Origin: Nematopogon swammerdamellus
Lineage: Eukaryota > Arthropoda > Insecta > Lepidoptera > Adelidae
Length of the DNA: 64,000 bases
Assembly (NCBI GenBank): GCA_946902875.1
Contig: OX336348.1
Span: 15,525,741-15,589,740, forward strand
Direction: 5' to 3'
The notes beneath the pieces were generated by a model, which saw nothing but the letters and a program-made list of their open reading frames with translations, was not told where the DNA came from and ran no database searches. Of the stretch, positions 39,471 through 50,622 are shown in pieces (within the stretch, counting starts at the first letter, position 1; each line of letters begins with the position of its first letter). The translations under genes were made by a program, and so were the position numbers.

Positions 39471-39932
39471 TTAAAGATTCAATCGCTTTGGCATTTTCAC
39501 CTCTCTGCCATATCGAGAGAACACTCTTGGTGTTTCTGAGATTGAAGGTGACTTTCGGTAGCTAGGTACATTAATCTGTTCCGCCTGGCTATCAACATCA
39601 CAACTTTGTGGAGACGCTCTGACAAGTTCTTTTGGTTGTTCCTGAACGGGGTGCTTAATAACGTGTTGTCTATTTCTTCTATATGTACCATCATTATTTT
39701 TAATTAAGTATGAGCGAGGCTGAGGGCCCACCTGACTTACAATACCTGGTTGCCATTCTTTGGCTTGTGGTTGCTTTTTAAACAAAACCTTATTACCGAC
39801 GTCCAGTGGTTTTAAATTGTTTGTATGTTCATTGTAATAATGTTTTATTTTTTCCAACTTATTTGTATAATTCTCCTCCAAGCTCTTATAATTACACACT
39901 TTTGGTTTTAACAATTTTTCCATGATAGGCAT
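39471..39932 (-). pseudogene. gypsy integrase C-terminal part
   Basis: Continues the integrase in another frame. LLKPKVCNYKSLEENYTNKL, KIKHYYNEHTNNLKPLDVGN and KVLFKKQPQAKEWQPGIVSQ form the usual basic, SH3-like tail (GD/GN-x-V at the start of the barrel, W-x-P-G-x-V). The frame shift lies at the overlap with the preceding part (39892-39932), near MSRSKNAY/MPIMEKLL. Confidence 0.8.
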
Positions 39933-41316
39933 TTTTGCTACGAGACATGCTGAGCTGAGCTGGTGAACAAAAGTTACTTTTAGGTGTGTTACGATATTGC
40001 AGTAACGCTAGGTAAGGATCAGAGTTATCTGCTTGACATTTTATAAGCATGTTTTCTATAATTCCTACACTACGTTCTATTAGTCCATTAGAGCGACTTA
40101 AGTACGGACTGGACGTGACTAGCTGTATATTCCATTCTTTAGCAAATTCTTGAAATGCTATAGAATTCATTGGTGGACCATTGTCTGAAACTAATATTGC
40201 TGGTATACCGTGATGTGCGAATATGGACTTTAGGTGGGTAATTACAATGTTAGCACTATAGCCGTTCTTAAGATGGCAAAGTTCTATGAATTTTGAAAAG
40301 TAATCTACTACCAATAAATATGTTTTCTTGTTACATTCGAACAGATCTATAGCTACTTTATTCCATGGTAGAAATTTATACTCATGCGGTTGAAGGTCTT
40401 CTTTAGAATTATTTCTGCGGTAAGTCAGACAAATCTCACATTTACCCACATAATTTTCAATATAATTTGACATGTTTGGCCAATAAATTATACCTTTAGC
40501 GAGCCGTTTACAGCTGTTAATACCTTGATGACCTTCATGCAAAACTTTTAACATATCTCTACGGAGAGCTTGTGGAATAACGACACTATTTGACATGAAT
40601 ACTAGGTTCTGAGCTACATGAATGTCATCTTTAACAGTAAAGTATGGCTTAACTGCATCATGTACCATGCGTTTACATTCTGGCCACCCCTTCTTACAGT
40701 ATGACATAATCTCTTGTAAAGCTTCATCTTTTGATGTGCACTTTTGAATTTCTTCTAACTTGGCTGGAATAATTGACAAATTTGAGACTAACAAGTTGAC
40801 ATGTAGTTGAATATCCTGATCAAGATCTGTCAAGTCATGTTCTGGCAGAGCGGACCGTGAAAGTGTGTCTGCTACATACAGATATTTACCTGGTTTGTAT
40901 GTAACCTTTAGATCATACGGCTGTAACCGCATCATAATTCTTTGTAGGCGAGGAGGAACTTTAAACAGAGATTTATTGAAAATACTGACTATTGGCTTGT
41001 GATCCGTCTCTACTGTGACTTCATGACCGTACACATACTGATGAAATTTTGTGCAACCAAATAAAATGGCCAATAGTTCCTTTTCTATTTGTGCATAATT
41101 TTGTTGCGCACTGTTTAGTGAGGCAGATGCGTATGCTATGGGATTTTTTTCATGCAAAATAACGGCTCCCATTGCATCCTTCGATGAATCGACAGACAAA
41201 GTCAATTGTTTGTTTGGATCGAAGTAAGTCAAGACTGGTGCTGTACTGATTAATGACTTAAGTTTATTGAACTCTTCATCATGGCGGTCATTCCACTGAA
41301 ATAATGAATCTTTCAC
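39892..41316 (-). pseudogene. gypsy RNase H and integrase
   Basis: 474 codons on the minus strand, entered by GTG and so a fragment of pol. RNase H is at about residues 1-150: LSVDSSKDAMGAVI (D), AQIEKELLAILFG (E), ETDHKPI (D). Integrase zinc domain HEGHQG ... CEICL at about 258-300, then the catalytic core with VAIDLFE, VVDYFSKFIEL, LVSDNGPPMNS (D) and GLIERSVGI (E). These domains degrade the RNA strand and insert the DNA copy. All key residues are visible, yet the frame is cut off from RT upstream by a frameshift. Confidence 0.9.
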
Positions 41317-41789
41317 TAAAAGTTTTCATTAGACATGTTCGGTATAAATGAACCTAGAAAATTTACCATGCCAAGAAAACATTGTATTTCTGTAATATTA
41401 CTTGGACTTGACATTTTACATATTGCTTCTACTTTTGACTGGTCGACTGAGACACCTGAACTATTGAAAATAAATCCTAAGTATTTGACTTGTTCAAGAC
41501 ATATTTTTGACTTTTCTTTGTTGAATTTTATTCCAATATCTCGCGCTCTTTGCAATACTTTTTTCAACCGAGAATCATGCTCCTGTTTCGTACGACCACA
41601 AATCAGGAAGTCATCCATCATAATTTTGACACCTTCAATGTCTTGAAACCTTTTAACCATCTCTTTGTGAAAAATTTCTGGCGCAGCATTTACTCCGAAT
41701 GACAATCTTAAAAATCTATACCGACCATATGGTGCGATGAATGTGCACAATTTTGAAGCACTAACTGCTCGTCTAGTTTGAGCATCCAA
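41316..41789 (-). pseudogene. gypsy reverse transcriptase, palm and thumb
   Basis: Follows the RT start in a shifted frame: ASKLCTFIAPYGRYRFLRLS, FGVNAAPEIFH, the catalytic MMDDFLICG (YMDD-type box as MMDD), KCLEQVKYLGFIF-like KICLEQVKYLGFIF and the connection LGMVNFLGSFIPNMS. The frame breaks after NMSNENF, where KLLVKDSLF follows in another frame. Confidence 0.85.
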
Positions 41790-43540
41790 AACCCTGAATT
41801 TGCATCGAGCACTGAGAAATACTGGGATCCTGACAATTCTGATTTTATTTCGTCGATACTTGGGAAAGGATAGTGTGACCTGAGAATAGCTTTATTAAGA
41901 TTTCTAGGGTCCAGACAAATTCTAAGTTGTCCATTCTTTTTTGACACAATCACGATAAAATTGACACATTCTGTTGGCTCTTCGACCTTGGTAATGACTT
42001 GAGATTTCTCTAGACTCTCTAAATGACTTTGAAATTCTTTTTGAATTTTGAACGGTATTTTACGACATGCATCTATAGTAGGTATAACGTCAGGTTTAAC
42101 TTTCAAGTGTAATTTGTAATCCTTTAGACATCCTAGACCATTAAAAACATCATGGTACTGTTCCAAGAAATTTATTTCAGTGTGCGGTTCTGAGAAACTC
42201 ACTTTATGAACTTTTTTGATCAGATTTAATTGAACACATGTTGTGAGACCTAACACGGTTTGACAGTTCATTTCTGTGACATGAAACGTTACAGCATGTG
42301 CACTATTGTTGTAGCGACAATATACAGTACATTGACCCACTGTAGCTAAGTTTTGACCACTAAATGTTGATATGACAAATTGACTCTGCGACAACAAATT
42401 TTCCGACAACTTTAATTTTTTGAAAGTGTTGTGCGACATTACATTTGTCTCTGCACCGGTGTCTATGAGACACTTTATGACTTCATTATTAATTTTTAGT
42501 TCTACGGTCCAGAGTGAAGTATGTGTAGCCACTTTGTTGATATTTTTGCACTTAATTGTGCCTATAAATTGTTCGCTGTCTTCAGTATCAATGTTAACAT
42601 TTTTTATATTCCTGCACACTTTGGCAAAATGGTTATACTGACCGCAGTTTTTGCATTTCACACCTAAAGCAGGACACCGGACACGATGGATTTGGCCGCA
42701 CCTCCCGCACGGAGTGGATGTGGCGGCAGACGCTCGCGAAGGGCTGTATCTGGAGGTGGCAGACGCTCGCGACGGGCTGTATCTGGAGGCGGCAGACGCT
42801 CGCGACGGGCTGTATCCGGAGGTGGCAGCGTATGGCCTCGACGGACTTGAGGCGCGACGTCGGTCACGACCCGCTGCAGGCTGTTGCCCCCATCTCCTTT
42901 CTGTTGACATATTATTTACCGTTGTGGTTGACTCTTGCTGACATAGCTGACTGGCCTGGTGCTTTGATGACTCGCACGACTTTGCGATTTCGATCGCTCT
43001 CTCTAATGATGACGGTGACTCAATTAAAATTTTTTCTTTTATATATTTATTCCTGTTGCTGAGATTCCAGCTAAATATGTCTTTTACAATATCTTCTCGC
43101 AGTTTATCGAAATTACATAGCAGGCTAATATTTTTCAGGTCTGTAATGTATGAATCAATATCCTCGTCTGGTTGTTGTCGGCGGTTAAATAATTTGTGCC
43201 TCTCCATTGTTATGTTAACTTTGGGGTTGAAATAGTGTTGAAATTTTTGTATTAAGGAAGAATATGCAACGGTGTCTATGTCTATGTCGAATGACTGGAA
43301 AATTTGGAGTGCGTCTGCGCCGATGAAGTGAAGTAGAATGGCAACTTTGCGGGCGTCCGTTTCTGATTCTAGGTTAAAAGCACGCAAGTATATTTTGAAC
43401 TGCGTCATCCAGTTCGCCCATGTCTGAGGCATATTATTGCTTTTGCAATTGAGAGGACTTACATTGGAAGAACTCACAGGCTGTGGCCTCCCGGACGGCT
43501 GCATCTGCGACTTCCCTGGTGTCTCGTCGTTGGTCGCCAT
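41708..43540 (-). pseudogene. gypsy Gag-protease and RT N-terminus
   Basis: ATG at 43540 (MATNDETPGKSQ). Gag capsid-like region (WANWMTQFKIYLRAFNLESE, ILLHFIGADALQIFQSFD) is at about 40-200. An Arg/Ser-rich linker has three or more 11-residue repeats (RYSPSRASAAS) at about 238-275. Two zinc knuckles (CGRCGQIHRVRC; CKNCGQYNHFAKVC) lie at about 280-310. The aspartic protease motif is LIDTGAETNVM (about 360). RT starts near 487 (ACRKIPFKI, QLRICLDPRNLNKAILRSHY, SVLDANSGFWML) before the frameshift. This part builds the particle and cleaves the polyprotein. The RT resembles Mag-type gypsy elements of insects (inference). Confidence 0.9.
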
Positions 43541-43782
43541 GATGTCGGAACCGGCGGTGCGGTTTGCTCGACGCCGAGGGCGGTGACGGCGGCGGCTCGC
43601 GCGTGTCGGCTTGACACAGGCGGCGCCTGCGGGTTGAGATGCAGTCGACGTCGACTAGGAGCGGCGCGGACGTGCGCGCGCTAACGGCACGGTCGACGGT
43701 ATCGGAGTGCGTGGCGTGGTGGGTGGCGGGCGGCGCGAAATAACACCCGTGTCTTGTCGTACGGATGCTGGGGGTTCCGCTC

Positions 43783-43800
43783 ACCCCACACCTGACACCA
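43783..43800 (-). promoter_or_regulatory. Primer-binding site
   Basis: TGGTGTCAGGTGTGGG on the minus strand directly after the 5' LTR; TGG matches the CCA end of a tRNA. The tRNA species is not identified. Confidence 0.75.
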
Positions 43801-43964
43801 TGTTGGGTCTTGGAGCGACGATGCGTGAGGATTTGGAGATCACGTTAGAAGAAAAGACGGAGATGACTTCTTGTACTGACGTTTATTTCGCAAGTGTTTT
43901 GACAGGTCGGTTGGCAGTATTGGTAGTACGACAGACATGTAATCTAGTGATGGTAGCCGTGACA
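43801..43964 (-). repeat. 5' LTR of the gypsy element
   Basis: On the minus strand TGTCACGGCTACC ... GACCCAACA, 164 bp. Expected to hold the promoter. No clear TATA box seen. Confidence 0.9.
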
Positions 43965-44395
43965 GGTTCTAAACCTATCTTGTAACGCATGGCACAAGTC
44001 TTTATATGAATATAAAGGCACACGCGCAAGCCGCGACGTAGAAAGTTCAAGTATACAGATTCTAATTTGGAATGTACAACCGTTGTCTCCCTTATACGTA
44101 TCAAATGCCATTTAACCGTATTACTCTTATCGATGTTCACAGAGCGGAAACGTAACGTGATGTATGAGGCGCTCGCGCACTTACGCTGTTTTAAATATTA
44201 TTAAAAATACAGAAGATCTCCAACCGCAGTATCACTTTTCCGTTCACGGAGTTTGCATCTGCACGCCTTATTCTAGCCTATGTTACGTGTGTGTGTAACG
44301 TTTTAGCTTAGTGTGCATCTGTGCGAGAGATTATCTTTCTACCGGTAAAATGTATGACGAGGGCATGTCCAGAAAGTAGAATGTCGTTGGTTATA
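43965..44395. other. Unassigned DNA between gypsy and LINE fragment
   Basis: Begins with the right target duplication GGTTC. No gene supported. Confidence 0.4.
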
Positions 44396-45745
44396 GTGCG
44401 CGCGCTGACCGCTCCTTGCGTTTCAGTTCCCCCACTGTGACTGACATCTGTGAAACTATACAGATAATAAAAAAGAAACCAATACGGGATTACTAGGACG
44501 AAAGTTGACCCTCCTTCACTTTATGACGAAAGTTGTCATTGAGGCGATATGTGCGTCCTTAAAAAACTGCTTCCGAGTAGGCAGATATCCTGCCTGACTT
44601 AAAATGGTAAAGGTTACTCCAGTGAACAAAGGGAAGGGAAGGCAGGAATAGATGAAGAACTATCGTCCAATCTCCATAATACCTATGTTACCAAAGTGCT
44701 CGAGCTAGCTATATGCAGCATACTAAGATCATATTTTGACCAGGAAAAATTACTATGCAACGATTAATACGCATACCAAGCAGGCCGATCACGCTGCGCG
44801 CTACTTCCAGCGAATTCTACTGACCCACCTAGAGGCGGGGAACCAGGTCGCAGCTGTATTCTGTGACTGGTACTCGTGAACGACCTCCCATCTGCTGCAC
44901 CGGATAGTCAGTTTGTACTATTTGCTGACGACGCTTGTGCGGTAGTAAGTAATCCAGCCCCTGCAGAGCTCCAGCAAATAGTCAGTTACACAGTGAGGGG
45001 ACTGATGGCATGGTTCCGTTCGAACGGCATGGTTCTTAACCTCGATAAGACGCACGTGGTTCACTTCTGCCTCCGTGGTGTGCCCCGTGATAAGTTATCA
45101 GTGCGATGTGATGGTATTGACGTCCCCCTGGTAAATTATGTAAAATTCTTGGGACTAACTGGATTGAACTGTGGGGACAAGCCGCCGACAGAGACAGAGA
45201 GTTTCGCATGCAAAAGCGTGCTTTTCGCACTTTAGATCGAATGCCATTAGACACGCCGGCACGCGATCTGTTCCGACAACTCAAAATCATCACATTGCCC
45301 GGAGCGTACATCATGGAGGGAGCAAAATTTGTAAGGCTGAACCTGGAACAGGTGTGGGACCTGTTCCAGGTCAATGGGGTCAGTCACAACTATCCCACTC
45401 GATCCCGCAACCAATTACGCAGTGTGGAACACAGACTTACCAAGAGCGAGAAGTCGGTGTTTGTGATTGGCCCCACGATCTACAACAGATTGACAATGAC
45501 AATGTCAATTCGAGAGGCCGCTTCGGACGGAATATTTGTGTTCAGACTCAAGGAGTTTCTAATTGGTAAAGCGTTTCTCTAGGTGAGTACTTGACGGATG
45601 TTGTCGCGAACCCTGCGGATGCTGATTGATGCCAAAAAATTGCTAACAAATAATGATAAACTATATTGTATACATGTATACCTATTGGAATTGTAATATG
45701 AAACATTATAGCGAATAAATGATTGGATTTGATTTGATTTGATCA
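44396..45745 (+). pseudogene. Old LINE ORF2 remnant with 3' tail
   Basis: Plus-strand pieces match the 19-23 kb LINE: RADRSLRF (44405), VTPVNKGKGRQE, MKNYRPISIIPML, KVLELAICS, YAYQAGRS, LTHLEAGNQVAAVFCD, then after a deletion VNDLPSAAPDSQFVLFADDA (FADD active site, 44876-44945), GLMAWFRSNGMVLNLDKTHV. A second deletion removes about 60 codons before the C-terminal part (45208-45582: RAFRTLDRMPLDTPARDLFR, HNYPTRSRNQLR, AASDGIFVFRLKEFL). The 3' UTR ends in GATTTGATTTGATTTGAT at about 45724-45743. Stops and indels show that it is inactive. Confidence 0.85.
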
Positions 45746-46945
45746 ATTTCCTTTGCACTTCTCCCTCACTCACGCACAACGCACCCAATGACTGAAAAGG
45801 AACAAACTTCTCATGACAATGACTTGTCATAATTTCGGCCTTTTCATTTTGAAAATAATTCTCTCTGCGACTGGTCAACGAGCCACTGTTCTACATATAA
45901 TTTCTTGAATCAACGTGTTTTCCACGCCGACTTACTCACACTGCGCCTCAAGGATAAGAGGGCAGCAACAGGGACGTCCCTAGGAGCGGAAGCGCGAAAG
46001 AAGACTACGCATCAGCAGCATAAGGACACCAACCAGCAAACAACAGCACACACAACGGAATTCAAGGGTGAGGAGTCTTCGTCGACGGTCGTGCGTGACT
46101 ACCAAAACTCCCATCCTATTCCACAATACCACTACACATTGTCTGAATTAGGAAGTTGGCGTGAGATTTTTATTAAATGATCCTTCCTGCCCGACCCCAC
46201 AAGTGCCAGGCACTTTTCGTCAGAGGCAGTGCGCCCGCGCACGCCCCGTTGCCGCGCGTTCTAGACCATATTTCTAGACTTTTTTATATGAAACCTATGT
46301 GAAAAGCCTATATTTTCGAAATGTACGTTGAATGTACTAGTAATTGCATTAGTAACACGTCTAGGAATTGGACCGTTTCAATCAAAAGTCATCAATAGAA
46401 AAAAAAAATCGAGTTCACTCACGATATTTCGCAAATATCGTTCCTCAACTCCTAGAAACTATTGTAAAATGAAGATTACTTACCCGTCCATTGTTTTTGC
46501 CCAAGAAACAACACAATTTCACAAATTTTAATCGATTTTAATCGAAAACAAGCGGGCACTCCGCGCACCCAAAGAGCATGAATGAGCGAGATCGTTTTTC
46601 AAGAAATATTTTCAAGTGACACAGGCATAGAGAAGTCTTATACTATTCTTTCATGTGCTGGTCTGTTCTTTCATGAATAATTACACATAAGTTAGAAGAG
46701 ATTGGCATGGTCTTCGAATTTTAAAAAATCATTTACTATGACCACACACAACCGTCCTTTAGCAGGTCGCTGGCACATGAGGCGAGGAAAATTGTCCGAC
46801 CTGTAAAAGGTCGCTGGCACTTGATGGGTATGAAATTTGGTGAAATTTTGCCTGACATATTTCCCCCTTCTACTTTGAGCTCACATAATTATTGGAAGCC
46901 TCCTTATTCTTATACAATTAAGGTGAAGTGATAGAAAAAAAGGTT
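45746..46945. other. Non-coding region, nothing firm
   Basis: Contains a 91-codon frame (45905-46180; Thr/Gln-rich, no known domain) and two AGCAGGTCGCTGGCAC / AAAGGTCGCTGGCAC phrases at about 46760 and 46805. I do not support a gene. Confidence 0.35.
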
Positions 46946-46978
46946 TTAGATGTTTAATGTGAAAATATTTCTTTCAGA

Positions 46979-47444
46979 TGCTGTAAAGCTAGCAAAAGAA
47001 AATGCGGACAAACGAGCGAGAATGGAGGCCGCCGCGCGACAGAAAGCGCGTAACGATAAGCGACAGCAAGATCTGTTCGAGAAGCAAAAGCGAGACGAGG
47101 CCGAGAGGCGAAAGCAACACGAGGACGAGGAACGACAGAAAAATGAGACCAAGAGGCTACAGAAAGAGAAGACCGAGAGGGAAGATAAAGAGAGGGCCGA
47201 GAGGCTAGAGAAAGAGTTGGCCGATGAGCGAGATAAAAATGATATCAAGAGGCTAGAGAAAGAGGAGAACGACAGGCAAATGAAAGAGGAGGCCGACAGG
47301 CGAGCAAAAGGGCAAACCTTCTCTTTTGTCTCTTTTGACTTTCCGTTCTCTTCTCAAGAAGAGGATGAAATGCCAAAAGACAAAGGAAAGCCAGAGAAAG
47401 AGGAAGAAAATCCAAAAGAGAATGGTGAAAAAAAAAACAAATAA
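46979..47444 (+). CDS. Charged K/E/R-rich coiled-coil frame, possible exon
   Basis: TTTCTTTCAG at 46969-46978 is a good splice acceptor. It is followed in one open frame by DAVKLAKENADKRARMEAAA and about 110 residues of Lys/Glu/Arg/Asp-rich sequence with heptad-like spacing (ERLEKELADERDKNDIKRLE), then FSFVSFDFPFSS and a Lys/Glu-rich end at the TAA 47442-47444. It could be the last exon of a host gene or transposon protein, or a degenerate GA-rich repeat. The opposite strand is open too, as expected from composition. No family recognised. Confidence 0.3.
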
Positions 47445-47577
47445 CAAAAAACCCGACTGCAAACACTTACCTGAAAAGATAAAAACAAGCTCCAAAATCT
47501 ATAAAATTTTGTTTCAGCTTTGTATAATGCGCCATTCAATGTTTTGGTTCTATACCTACTTAATAAATATTCTATAA

Positions 47578-47760
47578 CTAGCTGTGTCCGCGACTACGTC
47601 CGCGTGGACTTGATCTTTCTCAGCCTGTTATAAAACGCAACGTGATTCTGTCTGTCCGTTCATTAGTATGATTCAATTGTTTTGGTGTTTTTTAATTGGG
47701 CAGGTTATACATTTGATTCGACCTACATAAGTGAAGCCGCAAAATAACGCTTCTCAGTAA
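47578..47760 (-). mobile_element. Helitron 3' terminus (minus strand)
   Basis: CTAGCTGTGTCCGCGACTAC plus GTCCGCGTGG. On the minus strand this is a GC-rich hairpin followed by CAGCTAG, next to a T (flanking base A at 47577). Body and 5' end not delimited. Confidence 0.55.
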
Positions 47761-48180
47761 ACTATATGAGAAGTAGAATATCCAGAAATGTGTGCATATA
47801 AATTATTTGAATAACTAATACGGGAAAGAGTCATGTATAGCTGACCGTGCGAAAAGCAACTCAAACTTAGATCTAAGCCTGCTACCCAACCAATGACAGT
47901 GACCAATCAGTAAGTCACAGCCTCAGGTGGCCTTCTCTTAATAATACTTACATACTTAAATACTATTTTACTATTTATTACATGCGTATATATTTATACT
48001 AATTCTTCTTATGCTTCTTGGTGATTATCAACAGTCGACCGACCGCACCACTGAGCTACCGAGGGTTCCGTATCGCCATGTCATGGCTAGCGCCACTCAC
48101 GCCATCTAGTTGGTGTGTTATGAAATGCTTCATATTAGTTAAATGTCATGATTAGTTAACATGCTTCACGCTCTATTCGG
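47761..48180. other. Non-coding DNA with a SINE family 3 head fragment
   Basis: CCGACCGCACCACTGAGCTA and CCGAGG at about 48037-48062 match the tRNA-like head of SINE family 3 (minus strand). The rest is unassigned. Confidence 0.45.
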
Positions 48181-48264
48181 TAGATGGCGCGCGCGCATAC
48201 ACTTTTTTGGTTTCTTCTATGGGTGAATTTTTTACTTTTTCTTATTTTTATTATTTGTTGTTAT

Positions 48265-48425
48265 GTCGGCCATAATAACACATATTCTGTGAAAATGTCA
48301 ACGGGCTACCTATTACGGTTCAAGAGATACAGCCCTCGGACAGACAGATGGACGGACGGACAGACAGACAGACAGACGGCGCAGGCTAGTAATAGGGTCC
48401 CGTACCGGATACGAAACCCTAAAAA
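48265..48425 (-). repeat. Dispersed repeat R3, inverted copy
   Basis: TTCAAGAGATACAGCCCTCG, (GACA)n and GTACCGGATACGAAACCCTA are the reverse complement of the start of the 16.66-kb copy. Confidence 0.65.
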
Positions 48426-49206
48426 TGAAATGAAAGGATAAAAGAACTAATAAATGTAATTACCAGATAACAACGCCATCTGTCATTCATTAGTTGACTT
48501 AAATATATAAACAATTTTATCTGAAGATGACAAATTTGTCGAAATATCATAAAAAATATGTGTTTTTTTATTTAATAATATAAATAATTATAAAAATAAA
48601 AACAGATAAAAACTGCACATACGAATTTTTTCACCCTCACCAGTCTACAGCCGTGTTTCTTTTCCATGACACTAAACAAAAGTTTCGCGCGACGCGGCGC
48701 GGCGCGGCGCTGCGAGCGACGACGCAGCGCTGCGGTGCGGTGGTGGCGTGGTGCTATAAAAATTAATATCTTTTATTTATTTATTTATTTATTTAATCCA
48801 AAACCTCCTATTTTTTTACAGAAAATATCCAATTCTTAGTTTAGGTTAATAATATGATCCAACAGATAATATAATCCAATTCTTAGGTTAGTATAATCAT
48901 AATGGATAATAAATAATGAATAAAATATACATATCATAACATCTACAGTACATAATTTATAAATGAGTCTGGTTCAAGAATTCTGTGGCTAGTTCTGTGG
49001 GTTGATATTGATGAAATAAACACTAAATGTTACTCGGAATAAAGCTTAAATTTTTTAGTATTTAGATTTTGAATCCAATGAGTGGTTTTTGCGTGATGCG
49101 CGCACAAACGAACAAACACACCAACAAACCAACAAACCAACAAATCAACAAAACGACAAACCGACAAACATACAAAAAAATCAAAAACTATATTTTTTAC
49201 GTTCTA
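48426..49206. other. Non-coding DNA with a GC-rich patch and microsatellite
   Basis: Contains GCGACGCGGCGCGGCGCGGC-type sequence at about 48690-48755 and a (TTTA)n run at about 48774-48795. No gene supported. Confidence 0.4.
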
Positions 49207-50110
49207 CTAGCTTTTACCGGCGGCTTCGCTCGCGGTAAAGTCGGTTTAATAGCAAATACGATTTAAACGCAAATATGATGAACGATCGCTTCTTTTGTAT
49301 TCTCTCTCTCTCTCTCTCTCTCTCCCTGAACCCTTTCTCCCTCCATCTCCCTAACTCCCTCGCTTCCCCTCCCTCTCCCTCTTTCCCCTTCTCTTTAACC
49401 TCGTTATCTGCCTACCTTTCCCCTAATTCTCACATGCCCCACTCTCTCCGTCCCCCCTCGTTCCTTTCATCTTGCCCTCCCACCTCCTTCCTACCTCCCT
49501 CTCTTTCCCCCTTTCATCTTCCCCTTCCACCTCCTTCCTACCTCCTTGATACCTCCCTCTTTTTCCCCGTCCTCCCTTTTCCCTACCCTCTTCCTCTCCC
49601 TCCCACCTTTCGTACCTCCCTCGCCCCACTCGCTCCTCCCTTTCTCTCTCGACTCTCCTCCAATCCACCCCTCCCTTCTCCCCCCTCGCTCCCCTTCCCT
49701 CTTTCCGCCACTTCTATCCCTCCCTAACTCAGCCCTAGTTCAAGCATATCTACCCCGCCGCTTCCCCCTCCCTCCCTCTCCCTCGTTCGTCGCCCCTCTC
49801 CTCACCTCCCCCTCCCCCATCTCGCACTCATCTTAACCAACTCCCCTACCCAAAAATCCCTTCTGCCTTCTCCATCTTCCTACCTGCCTCCCCTCCCTTC
49901 CCTCCCCTCCCACCGTCCTCCCTCTCCTTTATTACCTGCCTCCCGCTTCCGGCCGCTCCCCACCCACACCTCTCCCATCCCCGCCTTTATCATCCCTCCC
50001 ATCCATCCTCACCCCTATCTCTCAAACCCTGCCCCTCCTCCTCCATCCCCACCGCTCCATTACCGCCCCTTCCCCTTCACCCATCCCCCTTCACCCTTCC
50101 TCCATCATAT
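49207..50110 (-). mobile_element. Helitron 3' terminus followed by an 0.8-kb pyrimidine tract
   Basis: CTAGCTTTTACCGGCGGCTT then CGCTCGCGG is a hairpin-CTAG end on the minus strand. About 80 bp on, (TC)n starts at 49300 and CT/CCT-rich sequence continues to about 50110 with almost no purine runs. Frames of 96-150 codons over it are Pro/Ser/Leu-rich artefacts. The tracts at 12.74 and 31.6 kb have the same composition; the one at 12.74 kb also follows a Helitron-type end. Confidence 0.55.
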
Positions 50111-50420
50111 CCCTAACATAGGAAAGGGTGGGTTCCAAAATTGCATAACCTATTTCTCCACTTCCGTTTTTTTTCTTCGACAAAATGTAGTCCACAGAAT
50201 GCAATCTATCTTCTTCCCGAATTTTATCTTAAGGCGAGAATAACAGTGAACGCGGCCTTGAATTTCGTACACGTCGGTGGCGTAGGGGCGAAGATCCCCG
50301 CGAAAAAGAGTTAAACACGCCATCTCTTGGCCTTTTTAAAGCTCGCACAACATCAAGGGACACAATATAAAAAACATGGAATAATTACAAATCAAAAGCG
50401 CCATCTTTGGACAAAGGTGG
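50111..50420. other. Non-coding DNA, Helitron-like phrases
   Basis: TTCTTCGACAAAATGTAGTC resembles the GAGACAAAAAGTAGCCTATG of Helitron 4's 5' half; likely part of the same element. No gene. Confidence 0.35.
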
Positions 50421-50622
50421 GACCCATCGTGTTGGTACTCAAACTTCAGGTCTCGGAGAGATCTATCCATCTGTCACGTGAACTTTTGTTTTGGTCATAA
50501 CTCGAGAACCACTGGTGCTAGACCCATCGCGTTGGTACTCAAACTTCACGTTTCGGTGAGATCTATCCATCTGTCACGTGAACTTTTGTTTTGGTCATAA
50601 CTCGAGAACCAGACAGATGGAC
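50421..50622 (+). repeat. 100-bp direct duplication
   Basis: GACCCATCGTGTTGGTACTC ... CATAACTCGAGAACCA at 50421 repeats from 50521 with about five substitutions. Confidence 0.75.

Larger units (their letters stand above)
39189..43964 (-). mobile_element. Complete but inactive Ty3/gypsy LTR retrotransposon
   Basis: 4,776 bp on the minus strand, flanked by GGTTC on both sides (39184-39188, 43965-43969). LTRs of 164-165 bp begin TG and end CA. A primer-binding site follows the 5' LTR and a polypurine tract precedes the 3' LTR. Gag, protease, RT, RNase H and integrase occur in the usual gypsy order; no envelope-like frame is present. Pol is broken by at least three frameshifts. The LTRs differ at about four positions, so the insertion is fairly young. 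Confidence 0.9.

Noticed and set aside
42651..43062. Plus-strand frames of 96 and 114 codons
   Set aside because: They are antisense to the Arg/Ser-rich repeat of the gypsy Gag.
46946..47539. Minus-strand Ser/Phe/Leu-rich frames opposite the K/E-rich frame
   Set aside because: GA-rich coding on one strand opens the complementary frames; they have no independent support.
49275..49836. 150- and 96-codon frames in the pyrimidine tract, and the 81-codon reverse frame
   Set aside because: Same composition effect; both strands and several frames are open together.
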